DNA from: Streptomyces sp. NBC_00289
Lineage (GTDB): Bacteria > Actinomycetota > Actinomycetes > Streptomycetales > Streptomycetaceae
Assembly: GCF_041435115.1 (NCBI RefSeq)
Contig: NZ_CP108046.1
Span: forward strand, 9,548,001-9,612,000
Reading direction: 5' to 3'
DNA: 64,000 nucleotides
In this document: piece by piece, positions 25,032 through 33,634 of the stretch
Layout of the letters: every line of letters starts with the position of its first letter
Position numbering within the stretch: the stretch's first letter is position 1
Program-made: the position numbers and the translations under genes
Notes under the pieces: generated by a model
Told to the model about the DNA's origin: nothing
Databases searched by the model: none
The model's input: the letters and a program-made list of their open reading frames with translations, nothing else

Positions 25032-26180
25032 GTGAACATCACCATTGTCGGAGCCGGTCTGGGTGGCCTGGCCCTTGCCCGTGTGCTGCACGTGAACGGC
25101 ATCGACGCCGTCGTGTACGAACGGGAACCGTCGCGCGGCGCGCGCGGTCAGGGCGGCATGCTCGATCTGCACTCCGGGACCGGGCAGCGGGCGTTACGCG
25201 AGGCCGGCCTGATCGACCAGTTCCACGCGATCGCCCGTCGTGAAGGCCAGGACCTGCGACTCCTCGAGCCGGACGGCACCCTGCTGCTTCAGGAGGACAC
25301 GCCCGACGACGCCCCACTTGAGCGCCCCGAGGTCGACCGTGCCGATCTGCGCAACCTGCTGCTGGACTCCCTCCCCGGACACGCGGTGCGCTGGGGGCAC
25401 CGGTTCGAATCTGCCGACAATGGCCTGCTGCACTTCTCCGACGGCAGCAGTGCGACGTACGACCTGCTGGTCGGCGCCGACGGCGCGGACTCCCGGGTCC
25501 GCGCACTCCTGACCGGCGCCCGCCCGGCGCACACGGGCCAGCACGTCGTCGAGCTCGGTATTCCCGACATCGACCGCACCCACCCCGACCTCGCGGCGAT
25601 GGTCGGGCGTGGCAACTACTGGGTGCTCGGCGACGGGAAATCCCTGTCGGCGCAGCGCAACGGCGACGGCCGCGTACGCATCTACCTCAGCTTCTACAAC
25701 ACCGCTGAGGACGGGTTCGCGATCAGTGGGATCCCGTTCGGCGACCCAGCCGCCGCCCGAGCGCGGCTGATCGACCTCCTCACCGGCTGGAACCCACGGT
25801 TCACCGCACTGATCGCCGCCTGCGACGACACGGTGCTGCCGCGGTCGATCACCACTCTCCCGGTCGGTCTGACCTGGCCGTCGAGGCCAGGCGTCACGCT
25901 GCTCGGCGACGCCGCGCATCTGATGCCACCGGTGGGGCAGGGCGCCAACATGGCGCTGCTCGACGGCGCCCTACTCGGTCAGGCGCTGGCCGCGCACCCG
26001 GACGACCTTCCCGCCGCCGTCGATGAATACGAACGCGAGATGTTCACACGCACCAGCGCTGCCGGCCGGCAGTCCGCGCACATCCAGGAAATCCTGACGT
26101 CACCCGACGCCGGCCAGAAGATGCTCGCGTTCTTTCAACCTGGTGCCACGCTCCTGGCGGAGAAGTCGGAACAGCGGTGA
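25032..26180 (+). CDS. FAD-dependent monooxygenase, TetX-like (second copy)
   Basis: 382 residues, class A flavin hydroxylase. ITIVGAGLGGLALARVLHVN is the FAD loop, DLLVGADGADSRVRALL the middle motif and LLGDAAHLMPPVGQGANMAL the second FAD motif. GTG at 25032 has GGAGG ahead. It resembles the enzyme at 11313-12464 throughout (shared GLGGLxLARVLHVxGI and AHLMPP segments), so the two are paralogues, but this one has no divergent TetR. It starts about 190 bases after the Clp N-domain gene and could share its promoter. Confidence 0.85.
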   Translation: MNITIVGAGLGGLALARVLHVNGIDAVVYEREPSRGARGQGGMLDLHSGTGQRALREAGLIDQFHAIARREGQDLRLLEPDGTLLLQEDTPDDAPLERPEVDRADLRNLLLDSLPGHAVRWGHRFESADNGLLHFSDGSSATYDLLVGADGADSRVRALLTGARPAHTGQHVVELGIPDIDRTHPDLAAMVGRGNYWVLGDGKSLSAQRNGDGRVRIYLSFYNTAEDGFAISGIPFGDPAAARARLIDLLTGWNPRFTALIAACDDTVLPRSITTLPVGLTWPSRPGVTLLGDAAHLMPPVGQGANMALLDGALLGQALAAHPDDLPAAVDEYEREMFTRTSAAGRQSAHIQEILTSPDAGQKMLAFFQPGATLLAEKSEQR

Positions 26181-26245
26181 GGAAGTCCAGCGCCTCGCCC
26201 TGGCGGAAACCATGGGGCACACCCGCAGTACGGGGATCATGAAGC

Positions 26246-27127
26246 ATGCGACCAGATGACTGGCACTTCACCGAAGACGTCGACGACTTTCTCGCCCGAG
26301 CCGGAGACTTCCTGCGCTCTCGGCCCGGCCCGCACGTCATGCAGCTGACGTGGGCCGAGAGAGTGCGGGTACGTGGGGCGGAGGCGTTCGGCACCCAAGC
26401 CCCCGTCTTCGGGGTGCTGGAGCAAGCAGGCGAGGTCCACGCCACCTTCTACCGCCTCCCACCCCGTGGTTTCGGGCTCTCCCCGCTCTCGCCCGAGCAG
26501 GCCGACTCCCTCGCCGCCCGCCTGGCCGCCCTCGGGCACTCCCTACCCTCCGTCAGCGCGGACCACAGCACGGCCACCGCTTTCGCCGTGGCCTGGCAGC
26601 GGCACACCGGCAAGCGGCCGAAACTCCGCGACACGCGGCTTCGTCTGTACCGCCTCGGCACACTCACCCCACCAGAGCCGCTGCCGGCCGGCCGAGGCCG
26701 CGTCCTGGGTGAGCAGGACCTTGAACACGTCATGTTCTGGTGCGGCGAGTTCGCCAAGGCCGTCGGGGAGGACGTCGCCATCGACCCCGACACGTGGGCC
26801 GACACTCGCTTCGCCGACAAGCGCTACACGCTCTGGGAGACCCCGGACGGCACCCCCGTCTCCATCGCGGGCATGAATCCGATGATCGGCGGCCAGATCC
26901 AGGTGGACATCGTCTACACCCCGGCCCACCTGCGCGGTCGAGGCTACGCGGGCGCCGTGACGGCGGAGGTGAGCCGGGCCGCGCTGGCCGCGGGCGCGAG
27001 GGACGTCATCCTGTTCGCGGACCTGTCCAACCCCGCCAGCAACGCCCTCTACCAGCGCCTCGGTTACCGCACACTCACCGACTGGGCGGTATACGACTTC
27101 TCGTGTCCCGCCCCGGAAGCCGGCTGA
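26246..27127 (+). CDS. GNAT-family N-acetyltransferase, 293 aa
   Basis: Two-part protein. The C-terminal half has VDIVYTPAHLRGRGYAGAVT, containing the R-G-R-G-Y-A acetyl-CoA loop, and DLSNPASNALYQRLGYRTL, both standard for GNAT enzymes. The N-terminal half (residues 1-150) resembles the degenerate first domain of tandem-GNAT proteins. The acceptor is unknown. The ATG lacks a strong ribosome site. Followed by a very strong bidirectional terminator. Confidence 0.82.
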   Translation: MRPDDWHFTEDVDDFLARAGDFLRSRPGPHVMQLTWAERVRVRGAEAFGTQAPVFGVLEQAGEVHATFYRLPPRGFGLSPLSPEQADSLAARLAALGHSLPSVSADHSTATAFAVAWQRHTGKRPKLRDTRLRLYRLGTLTPPEPLPAGRGRVLGEQDLEHVMFWCGEFAKAVGEDVAIDPDTWADTRFADKRYTLWETPDGTPVSIAGMNPMIGGQIQVDIVYTPAHLRGRGYAGAVTAEVSRAALAAGARDVILFADLSNPASNALYQRLGYRTLTDWAVYDFSCPAPEAG

Positions 27128-27228
27128 CCGCAGTCCACTGGCACCTGGGATCGTCGACGGGCAGCTGCAGGCCTCGCACGTTCAGGCTCACTGCTGGACT
27201 GGACCGGCCCCGAACGGTCCACGATCGT

Positions 27229-27279
27229 ATGGCGGTGCCCCGCTCCTCCCTCCCCTTCGGAGGAGTGGGGCACCGCCAT
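27229..27279. terminator. Strong bidirectional terminator hairpin
   Basis: A 21-base stem: ATGGCGGTGCCCC plus GCTCCTCC (27229-27249) pairs with 27259-27279, with a single G-T type mismatch and a nine-base loop. It lies between the convergent GNAT and peptidoglycan-binding genes. Confidence 0.85.
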
Positions 27280-27302
27280 CGGCCTGGCGGATCCGGGGCG
27301 GG

Positions 27303-27689
27303 TTACCACCAGACGCCGGCGCGCAGCTTGCTCCAGGTGACGGAGCCGACCTGACCGTCGTCGGAGATCCCGGCGTGCCTCTGCACCGACGTCACGGCGT
27401 TGTATGTCAGTGTGCCGAATTTCCCGTCAGGGTCGAGATACGTCGGGTATGAGGTGTTGACGTTGATCAGGCACTGCACCTCCTTGATCCGTGCCACCGC
27501 GGCGGCACCGGTCTGGCCGGCCTTGGTCAGCGCGTTGCCGTCGTACCAGCCGCAGTAGAAGGCCGCCGCGTGGACATTCTGAACGGACTGCGCCGGTGCG
27601 GCACTCGCCGTGGGCGCGACGGCCAGACCGGCACCGACGACTGCTGTCGCGAAGGCGAGCGCGATCCGCCTGCGTGAGGTCATGTTCAT
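27303..27689 (-). CDS. Secreted peptidoglycan-binding-domain protein
   Basis: 128 residues. Residues 1-30 are a signal peptide with ASA cleavage. The mature part has one PG_binding_1 module: VQCLINVNTSYPTYLDPDGKFGTLTYNAVTSVQ, with the D-G-x-F-G-x-x-T motif, and a conserved Cys pair upstream. No catalytic domain is attached, so it may be a wall-associated accessory or inhibitor-like protein. ATG at 27689 has GAGGGGAA ahead. Convergent with the GNAT gene; divergent from the histidine kinase. Confidence 0.85.
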   Translation of the reverse strand: MNMTSRRRIALAFATAVVGAGLAVAPTASAAPAQSVQNVHAAAFYCGWYDGNALTKAGQTGAAAVARIKEVQCLINVNTSYPTYLDPDGKFGTLTYNAVTSVQRHAGISDDGQVGSVTWSKLRAGVWW

Positions 27690-27897
27690 TGCTTCCCCTC
27701 GTTTCTCCTTCGAGCCGTCCCCGTGGACCAGCTCGCTGGGTGACGGTCAGACGGTAGGTACGGCCGGGGCCGCATCGCGTCCAGTGGGGGGTTGAGCCTT
27801 CGCGCAACCACGGCGGTAGTGGCCCGGTGGCGTACAACTTCCGCGCTACACCGTGTGGTTGATGTCCGGGCCGGCCGGGCGCGTCTACGCTGCGCGC

Positions 27898-29097
27898 GTG
27901 CTGCGGAACAGAGGGCTCGTGGACCTGGGCTTGGCGCTGGCCTTCACAGCGGCGAGCATGCTGCTCGGGCGCGAGCGCATCCTGCCGCCCGGCTGGGAGC
28001 CGCTCGACTCCTACGGCTATGCGCTGACCGCACTGGTCAACCTGCCCGTCGCCGCCCGCCGCCGGGCCCCCGTCACCGTCTGCGTGATCGTATGCGCCGG
28101 GTGGACCGGCTACATATCCGCCGGCTACTGGCCGGTGGTGAACTGCCTCGCGCCGATGCTGGCGCTCTACACCGTCGCCGCCGCACGCCAGCTGCGCGCG
28201 GCGCTGGGCTGCGCGGCGCTGACGGGAGGGGTGTGGCTGTATGCGGGGCTGAGCGCCGAGGCCAGTTCCATGGCGACGGTGACCGTGCAGGCGGTGGTGT
28301 TCCCCCTCGTCATGTGCCGGTTCGGTTACGCGGCCCGGGTGTCCGCCGAGCGGGGTGACCAACTGGCGCTACTGGCCGGGCAACTGCGCAGCGAGCAGGC
28401 GGAGCGTGCCCGGAGAGCGGTCGTCGAGGAGCAGGGCCGCATCGCGCGAGAGCTGCATGACGTGGTCGCCCACCACATGTCGGTGATCTCCGTGCAGGCC
28501 GGGATGGCCGGATACGTCTTCGGCTCCGACCCCGGTGCAGCACAGGACGCGTTGCACACGATCAGCGACACCAGCCGGGAGGGGCTGGAGGAGCTGCGCC
28601 GAATGCTGGCCGTCCTGCGCACTGATGACAACGGCGACGCCCAGGGCCCGGCTTCGTACGACTCCGTGCCCGGCCTCGGCCGGCTCGACGAGATGGCCGG
28701 ACGTATCCGCGCCGCGGGGGTGGCGGTGGAACTGACCGTCACCGGGCGGCCACGGCCCCTGGCACCGGGCGTGGAGCTGTGCGCGTACCGGGTGGTGCAG
28801 GAGGCGCTGACAAACGTACTCAAGCATGCGCATACGGCGCGGGCGGTCGTCGTGGTCGCGTACGGGGCACGGCAGCTGTCGGTGACCGTTACGGACGACG
28901 GCGGCGCAAAACAACGCACGGATCCGGACAGAATCATTCCGGGTGCCGGACACGGCTTGATCGGCATGCGCGAGCGCGCCAGGCTCTACGGTGGGACGGT
29001 GAACATCGGCCCCCGGCCCGAAGGGGGCTTCGGCGTCCGACTGACGCTGCCCACCTCGGCGTCGGCCACGCCTCAGGGGGACGAGACCCGCACATGA
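27898..29097 (+). CDS. Sensor histidine kinase (NarL-type, HisKA_3)
   Basis: 399 residues. The N-terminal 150 residues hold about five membrane helices with short loops, so the signal is probably sensed in or near the membrane. Then HisKA_3 with phospho-His in RIARELHDVVAHHMSVI, the N-box QEALTNVLKHAH and ATP-lid GHGLIGMRERARLYGG. GTG at 27898 is chosen: TACGCT ends six bases before it, indicating a leaderless mRNA. The stop overlaps the start of the response regulator (ATGA), so the two are coupled. Confidence 0.88.
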   Translation: MLRNRGLVDLGLALAFTAASMLLGRERILPPGWEPLDSYGYALTALVNLPVAARRRAPVTVCVIVCAGWTGYISAGYWPVVNCLAPMLALYTVAAARQLRAALGCAALTGGVWLYAGLSAEASSMATVTVQAVVFPLVMCRFGYAARVSAERGDQLALLAGQLRSEQAERARRAVVEEQGRIARELHDVVAHHMSVISVQAGMAGYVFGSDPGAAQDALHTISDTSREGLEELRRMLAVLRTDDNGDAQGPASYDSVPGLGRLDEMAGRIRAAGVAVELTVTGRPRPLAPGVELCAYRVVQEALTNVLKHAHTARAVVVVAYGARQLSVTVTDDGGAKQRTDPDRIIPGAGHGLIGMRERARLYGGTVNIGPRPEGGFGVRLTLPTSASATPQGDETRT

Positions 29098-29774
29098 CGA
29101 GGGTGCTTGTCGTCGACGACCAGTTTCTGATCCGGGCCGGACTCGTGGGGCTGTTGCGCGCCGCGCCCGGCATCGAGGTCGTCGGTGAGGCGGCCGACGG
29201 GGCGGACGCCGTCGAGCAGGCTGCGGCGACGAGCCCGGACGTGGTCCTGATGGACATCCGCATGCCGGGCATGAGCGGCATCACCGCCACCGAACGGATT
29301 CTGGCCGGGGCGGACGGCGAGGGGCCGTCGCCCAGGATTCTGGTGCTGACCACCTTCGACCTCGACGAGTACGTCTACGCCGCGCTGCGCGCGGGAGCGT
29401 CCGGCTTCCTGCTCAAGGACGCCGGCCCCGAGCGGCTGCTCGCCGCCGTGGCAGCGGTCGCGGGCGGCGACACACTCTTCGCGCCGAGCGTGACCAGGCG
29501 GCTGATCGAGGCTCTCGCCCCCCACAACCGGGTGGCGGAGCCGTCGGCCGATCTGGCGGTCCTCACAGCGCGCGAGGTGGAGGTGCTCGGGCTGATCGCG
29601 CAGGGGTTGTCGAACATGGACATCGCCGACCATCTGTTCATCAGCGAGGCGACCGTCAAGACGCATCTGAACCGCACCATGTCCAAGCTCGACCTCAGCA
29701 GCCGCGCGCAGGCGGTGGTGCTGGCGTACGAGTCCGGGTTGGTGAAACCGGGGCGCACGGGTCTTCCCGGCTGA
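29094..29774 (+). CDS. NarL/FixJ-type response regulator
   Basis: 226 residues. Receiver domain with phospho-Asp in VVLMDIRMPGMSG and conserved Thr/Lys in LVLTTFD and GFLLKDAGPE; C-terminal LuxR helix-turn-helix ARELEVLGLIAQGLSN-like segment (actual AREVEVLGLIAQGLSN) and SEATVKTHLNRTMSKLDL. ATG at 29094 overlaps the kinase stop by four bases. It probably regulates genes at another locus or the ABM gene downstream. Confidence 0.92.
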   Translation: MTRVLVVDDQFLIRAGLVGLLRAAPGIEVVGEAADGADAVEQAAATSPDVVLMDIRMPGMSGITATERILAGADGEGPSPRILVLTTFDLDEYVYAALRAGASGFLLKDAGPERLLAAVAAVAGGDTLFAPSVTRRLIEALAPHNRVAEPSADLAVLTAREVEVLGLIAQGLSNMDIADHLFISEATVKTHLNRTMSKLDLSSRAQAVVLAYESGLVKPGRTGLPG

Positions 29775-29943
29775 TGTGCCGCGTGCCGGTGATCGTTCGT
29801 CAGTTCCGGGCTGTCCCGGCGTGACTGGGTGTTGGTTGAGGTTCATCGGATTCCTCCGCGGACACTCCGCCCCAGTGAACCGGTAGGCGTGGCCGTTTCC
29901 GGGAGCTGCCGGAGATGGGCGCTTCCCGCCCTACGCTGGCGCC

Positions 29944-30297
29944 ATGAGCAATCACTCCGAAGCGCCTGTCGCGCCCGTCGAGGCCTATGAACCCCCCTAC
30001 TACGTGGCTGTCTTCACCACGGTGCGCACCCAGGAACAGAGCGGCTACAGCGAGACCAACACACGCATGGAAGACCTGGTGAAGGACGTCCCGGGGTTCC
30101 TGGGGATGGACCACGCGCAGACTCCTGGCGGGCTGTCCATCACCGTCGGGTACTTCCGCGACGCCGAGGCCCTCACGGAGTGGCGGTACAACCCCGAGCA
30201 CCGCGCGGCGCAAAAACGCGGGCAAGCCGAGTGGTACCAGAACTACACACTGCATGTGGCGAAAGTGGAGCGCAGCCACGGGTTCAAGCGCGCGTAG
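29944..30297 (+). CDS. Antibiotic-biosynthesis-monooxygenase (ABM) domain protein
   Basis: 117 residues, one ABM ferredoxin-like barrel: YYVAVFTTVRTQEQSGYSET, DVPGFLGMDHAQTPGGLSIT and YFRDAEALTEWRYNPEHRAA with the Trp and His typical of the family. ABM proteins can be cofactor-free oxygenases or haem-degrading, or have other roles; here the function is open. TACGCT ends six bases before the ATG (leaderless). It follows the two-component pair by 169 bases. Confidence 0.82.
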   Translation: MSNHSEAPVAPVEAYEPPYYVAVFTTVRTQEQSGYSETNTRMEDLVKDVPGFLGMDHAQTPGGLSITVGYFRDAEALTEWRYNPEHRAAQKRGQAEWYQNYTLHVAKVERSHGFKRA

Positions 30298-30638
30298 GTT
30301 CCGCGGAGCCCGAGGGCAGGCGGACCGACCGAAGTCGCCTCGGCGACCGCCCCGCCACAGGCTCGCATCGAACGGGTCGGTGTGCCCCGCGCCGTATGCG
30401 GCAACGTTCGGCCCGTCGTGATGTGACGCGCCGCTCGGGTCGTGTCCCGTGCGGCGTGTGGTCGTCAGGCTGCGCGGGTGGCAGAAGGAGTGCGTGTCCC
30501 TGAGATGGAGTGAGAGGGCGGGAAGATGCGGATGTGTATCAAGTCGGGGACACCACGAGTGGGTTGACCTTGGTGGTCCGTGCCGTGAGGGTCCGTCGGC
30601 TGAGCCCGGGTAACCCTCACGGTGGTCGTCCCCGTGCA
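30298..30638. other. Intergenic between convergent genes
   Basis: About 340 bases between the ABM gene (+) and the carboxylesterase gene (-). No supported gene and no strong hairpin seen. Confidence 0.35.
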
Positions 30639-32210
30639 TCACCCGAGGGTCTTCCAGAACGCGCAGTGGTGGCGGGCCTGTGTCATGCGGGTGGGGACGA
30701 TGTGGTCCGGGGCCAGGGACAGCACCGACTGCCGGGGCCAGGACGATGACGACGGGCCGTTCGGGTCGGCGGTGCGGGCGAAGCGGGTCCAGTAGTCGAT
30801 CATGGTGTCGGCCAGTCGGTGCTGCGCCGGGGTCAGGTTGCGGGGGCGGCCTCCCAGGTCGAACAGGTAGGGCAGTTCGCTCGCGTGCGGTGCGCCGAGC
30901 GGGAACGGCGGCGTGCCCGGGGTGAGCGGTGGGGCGTGCTCGTCGGCGAACTCGTAGCGCCAGACGGGCACATGGGCGGCGAGCAGTCCGCCGGTGCGCG
31001 CTGTCGGGCAGGCGAAGTTGGCGTCGCCGATGACCGCGCCGAAGACCGGACCCCCGTCGGTGCGGTGTACCGGGTACTCGCGGATGATCGCCTTCGCCTG
31101 TCCGGCGGAGGAGAAGAAGGCGGCCACGACGTCGGGCCAGGTGTCGGGGGTGACGGGGTTGCCGGCCTGGATGATCCCGGCTGCCCAGCCGTTGCCCTCG
31201 TCGTGGTTGTTGCCGATGAGGACGGGGACGCGGTGGAAGTGGCCGGCGGCGATCGCCGCTGCGGGGTTGCTGGGCAGCAACGGAGTGGTGTGAGAGGGCT
31301 GTTGATCGGCGCCCTGGGCGGCGAGCAGACGGGAGACGTCCACGCGGCGAAGGCAGGCCAGGGCGTCGCGGGCGAAGCCGCAGCCGACTTTCGCCGCGAG
31401 ATCCGCGCCTGCGTCGCGTGCCGTGGACAGGGGGACGGCGGACGGGGCGAAGGGCCGGTCGGGGCGGCCGGTGCACGGGCCGCTCTCGATGACCGCCCGG
31501 TCGAAGAGCCCCGCGGCGGCGGGTGAGGCGAGTTGGGCGCAGACGCTGTAGCCACCCGCCGACTCGCCGGCCAGCGTCACGTTGCGCGCGTCGCCGCCGA
31601 AGGCGCCGATCTCGGCGCGGACCCAGCGCAGTGCCGCCTGCTGATCGGCCAGACCGAAGGTGCCGGATCCGGGCAGCCCGCTGTGCGCGAGGAAACCGAG
31701 GGCTCCGAGGCGGTAGTTGACGGTGACGACCACGACGCCGCCGCGGGTGGCCATGCGGTGGGCGTCGTAGGAGCTGCCCGCTCCCGTGGTGAAGCCGCCA
31801 CCGTGCAGCCACACGATCACGGGCCGGGGACGTACGGGTCGTGCGCCGTCGGGTGTCGTGACGTTCAGGTGGAGACAGTCCTCGTCGCTGCTGCCGCCGG
31901 GCACTTCACCGGTCGGCTGCGGGCAGGCGCTCGCGGGCCGGGTCGCGTCCCGTACCCCGGACCAGGGCGCCGTGCGGCGGGGCGGCGCCCACCGCAGTCT
32001 GCCGAGTGGGGCCGCCGCATAGGGGATGCCCTCGAACGTGCGATAGCCGTCGTGGGCGACGCCCCGCACCAAGCCGTCGTGGATACGAACCGTCGTGGCG
32101 GGGGCGGTTGCGGGCGAAGCGGGAGGCGTCGGTGGTGCTGCGGACCAGGCCGTCGCGAGTATGGCGGTCAGGACGCAGAACAGGGTGGTCAGGACGCGGT
32201 GCATGGTCAT
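30639..32210 (-). CDS. Secreted type B carboxylesterase
   Basis: 523 residues. A signal peptide (about 1-24, hydrophobic VLTTLFCVLTAILATAWSA) is followed by the alpha/beta-hydrolase typical of carboxylesterase/lipase type B: EDCLHLNV, oxyanion hole WLHGGGFTTG, catalytic Ser in LAGESAGGYS, Glu in NNHDEGNGW and His in QARHHCAFW. It hydrolyses esters outside the cell; the substrate is unknown. It starts 12 bases after the GPP34 gene stop, so the two form an operon, downstream of a kinase/regulator pair. Confidence 0.9.
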   Translation of the reverse strand: MTMHRVLTTLFCVLTAILATAWSAAPPTPPASPATAPATTVRIHDGLVRGVAHDGYRTFEGIPYAAAPLGRLRWAPPRRTAPWSGVRDATRPASACPQPTGEVPGGSSDEDCLHLNVTTPDGARPVRPRPVIVWLHGGGFTTGAGSSYDAHRMATRGGVVVVTVNYRLGALGFLAHSGLPGSGTFGLADQQAALRWVRAEIGAFGGDARNVTLAGESAGGYSVCAQLASPAAAGLFDRAVIESGPCTGRPDRPFAPSAVPLSTARDAGADLAAKVGCGFARDALACLRRVDVSRLLAAQGADQQPSHTTPLLPSNPAAAIAAGHFHRVPVLIGNNHDEGNGWAAGIIQAGNPVTPDTWPDVVAAFFSSAGQAKAIIREYPVHRTDGGPVFGAVIGDANFACPTARTGGLLAAHVPVWRYEFADEHAPPLTPGTPPFPLGAPHASELPYLFDLGGRPRNLTPAQHRLADTMIDYWTRFARTADPNGPSSSSWPRQSVLSLAPDHIVPTRMTQARHHCAFWKTLG

Positions 32211-32222
32211 CGTCTCCTCCGG

Positions 32223-32861
32223 TCAGCTGCCGCCCATACCGCCCTGCGCGGCGATCATGGTTGTGGGCAGCGCGCGTACAGCGTTCTCCAGGCCGGGTGC
32301 GAGGGGGGCGAGGCGCCCTGTGCAGGCGTCGATACGGGCCCGGAAGGTCTTGTGGTCCTGCCGGGAGACGACAGAGCGGATGCCGCCCACCGCGGCCAGC
32401 GCCAGCAGTGCGGCGTCGGCGGCGGGGATCTCCCGCACCGGGCCGTCCCCATGCAGCGCCGCGGACACGCGGGCGTGGAGTGCTGCCGGCACGGCGCGGT
32501 CCGTCAAGGACAGCCGCCGTCTGCCGAAGCGGGTGCGGGGCGCCTTCACGGTCAGGAGTCCCGCCGCGGCCAGCCGGTCCTCCACCTGGGTGAGGGTCTG
32601 CTTGCGGTGGCGGCGCATGAGGTGTTTCCAGCCGAGCCCGGCGGCCGCGTCGCGCAAGACGCGGTCCAGGACGGGGTCGCCGGTCGGTTCCGTGCCGGAC
32701 ACGGTGACCGTGCCGCCGTTCTCCCCTAGCCGGCCACGCAACGCGAGGTCGATCAGGGCTGCGGCACGGACCAGCAGCTGGGTCCGTGAGCGGTCGTAGG
32801 GGCCTTCGGCCGCGTCGTCGTGGGCGAGCAGATACAGGAGGCAGGCCAGGTCGTCGTTCAC
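32223..32861 (-). CDS. GPP34 (GOLPH3/Vps74-like) family protein
   Basis: 212 residues, all-helical with a beta-hairpin region. DLACLLYLLAHDDAAEG start, RAAALIDLALRGRLG, VLDRVLRDAAAGLGWKHLMRR and LTQVEDRLAAAGLLTVKA are diagnostic of the family. The eukaryotic relatives bind phosphatidylinositol-4-phosphate; the roles of the many Streptomyces copies are unclear and may concern membrane-associated regulation. Followed 12 bases later by the carboxylesterase gene. Confidence 0.88.
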   Translation of the reverse strand: MNDDLACLLYLLAHDDAAEGPYDRSRTQLLVRAAALIDLALRGRLGENGGTVTVSGTEPTGDPVLDRVLRDAAAGLGWKHLMRRHRKQTLTQVEDRLAAAGLLTVKAPRTRFGRRRLSLTDRAVPAALHARVSAALHGDGPVREIPAADAALLALAAVGGIRSVVSRQDHKTFRARIDACTGRLAPLAPGLENAVRALPTTMIAAQGGMGGS

Positions 32862-32948
32862 ACTTCGACGCTAGGGCCGGTCACCCCGGCGTCGGATCGG
32901 CCACGGGAACGGACCGGCACTGGGAACACGGGAGGACCCCGGCCCGGT

Positions 32949-32966
32949 CTCCTCCTTGAGGAGGAG
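32949..32966 (-). terminator. Short hairpin between regulator and GPP34 genes
   Basis: CTCCTCC (32949-32955) and GGAGGAG (32960-32966) form a seven-base stem around TTGA, 9 bases after the response-regulator stop. It may attenuate read-through from the two-component genes into GPP34. Confidence 0.4.
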
Positions 32967-32974
32967 GCGTGCCG

Positions 32975-33634
32975 TCAGGGTCGGCGCGGCCGTACGAGGC
33001 CGTGGTCGTAGGCGGCGACGACAGCCTGGACGCGGTCGCGCAGGCCCAGTTTGCGCAGCACCGCGGTGACGTGGTTCTTGACGGTGGCCTGCGACAGGCG
33101 CAGCCGCTCGGCGATCTCCGCGTTCGACAGTGCCTGCCCGATCAGGGTGAGTACCTCCCGCTCGCGCCCGGACAGGTCCCGTAGGGAGGGCGGCGGCGCC
33201 GGGTCGGCTGTGCTGCGCAGGAACCGGTCGAGGACGCGGCTCATCACGGCCGGCGCCAGCAGCGCGTCGCCTCGCGCGGTGAGGCGGATCGCGTCGGCGA
33301 GTTCGGCGGGGCGGATGTCCTTCAGCAGGAAGCCGCTCGCCCCGGCCCGCAGGGCGGCGACCACGTGCGCGTCCACGTCCCAGGTGGTCAGCACGAGCAC
33401 CCGGGCCCGGCTGCCGCACTCCGCGATCTGCCGGGTTGCCTCGATGCCGTCCAGGACGGGCATACGTACGTCCATCAGCACCACGTCGGGCGCCAGGTCC
33501 CGCGTCAGCCGCACGGCCTCGTGGCCGTCGGACGCCTCACCGACCACCTCGAGATCGTCCCGGGCGTCGATGATCATCCGGAATCCGGTACGGACCAGGA
33601 CCTGGTCGTCGGCCACCACCACACGCAGCGTCAT
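32975..33634 (-). CDS. NarL/FixJ-type response regulator
   Basis: 219 residues. Phospho-Asp in VVLMDVRMPVLDG, LVLTTWD and GFLLKDIRPAEL in the receiver; LuxR-type helix-turn-helix SGREREVLTLIGQALSNAEI and SQATVKNHVTAVLRKLGL. ATG at 33634 overlaps the kinase stop by four bases (ATGA). Upstream frame to 33820 is not coding. Cognate of the kinase at 33631-34800. Confidence 0.92.
   Translation of the reverse strand: MTLRVVVADDQVLVRTGFRMIIDARDDLEVVGEASDGHEAVRLTRDLAPDVVLMDVRMPVLDGIEATRQIAECGSRARVLVLTTWDVDAHVVAALRAGASGFLLKDIRPAELADAIRLTARGDALLAPAVMSRVLDRFLRSTADPAPPPSLRDLSGREREVLTLIGQALSNAEIAERLRLSQATVKNHVTAVLRKLGLRDRVQAVVAAYDHGLVRPRRP

Noticed and set aside
29800..31812. Minus-strand frame of 670 codons
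   Set aside because: Out of phase with the clear carboxylesterase gene and dominated by Arg/Pro/His codons, a typical GC-rich shadow.
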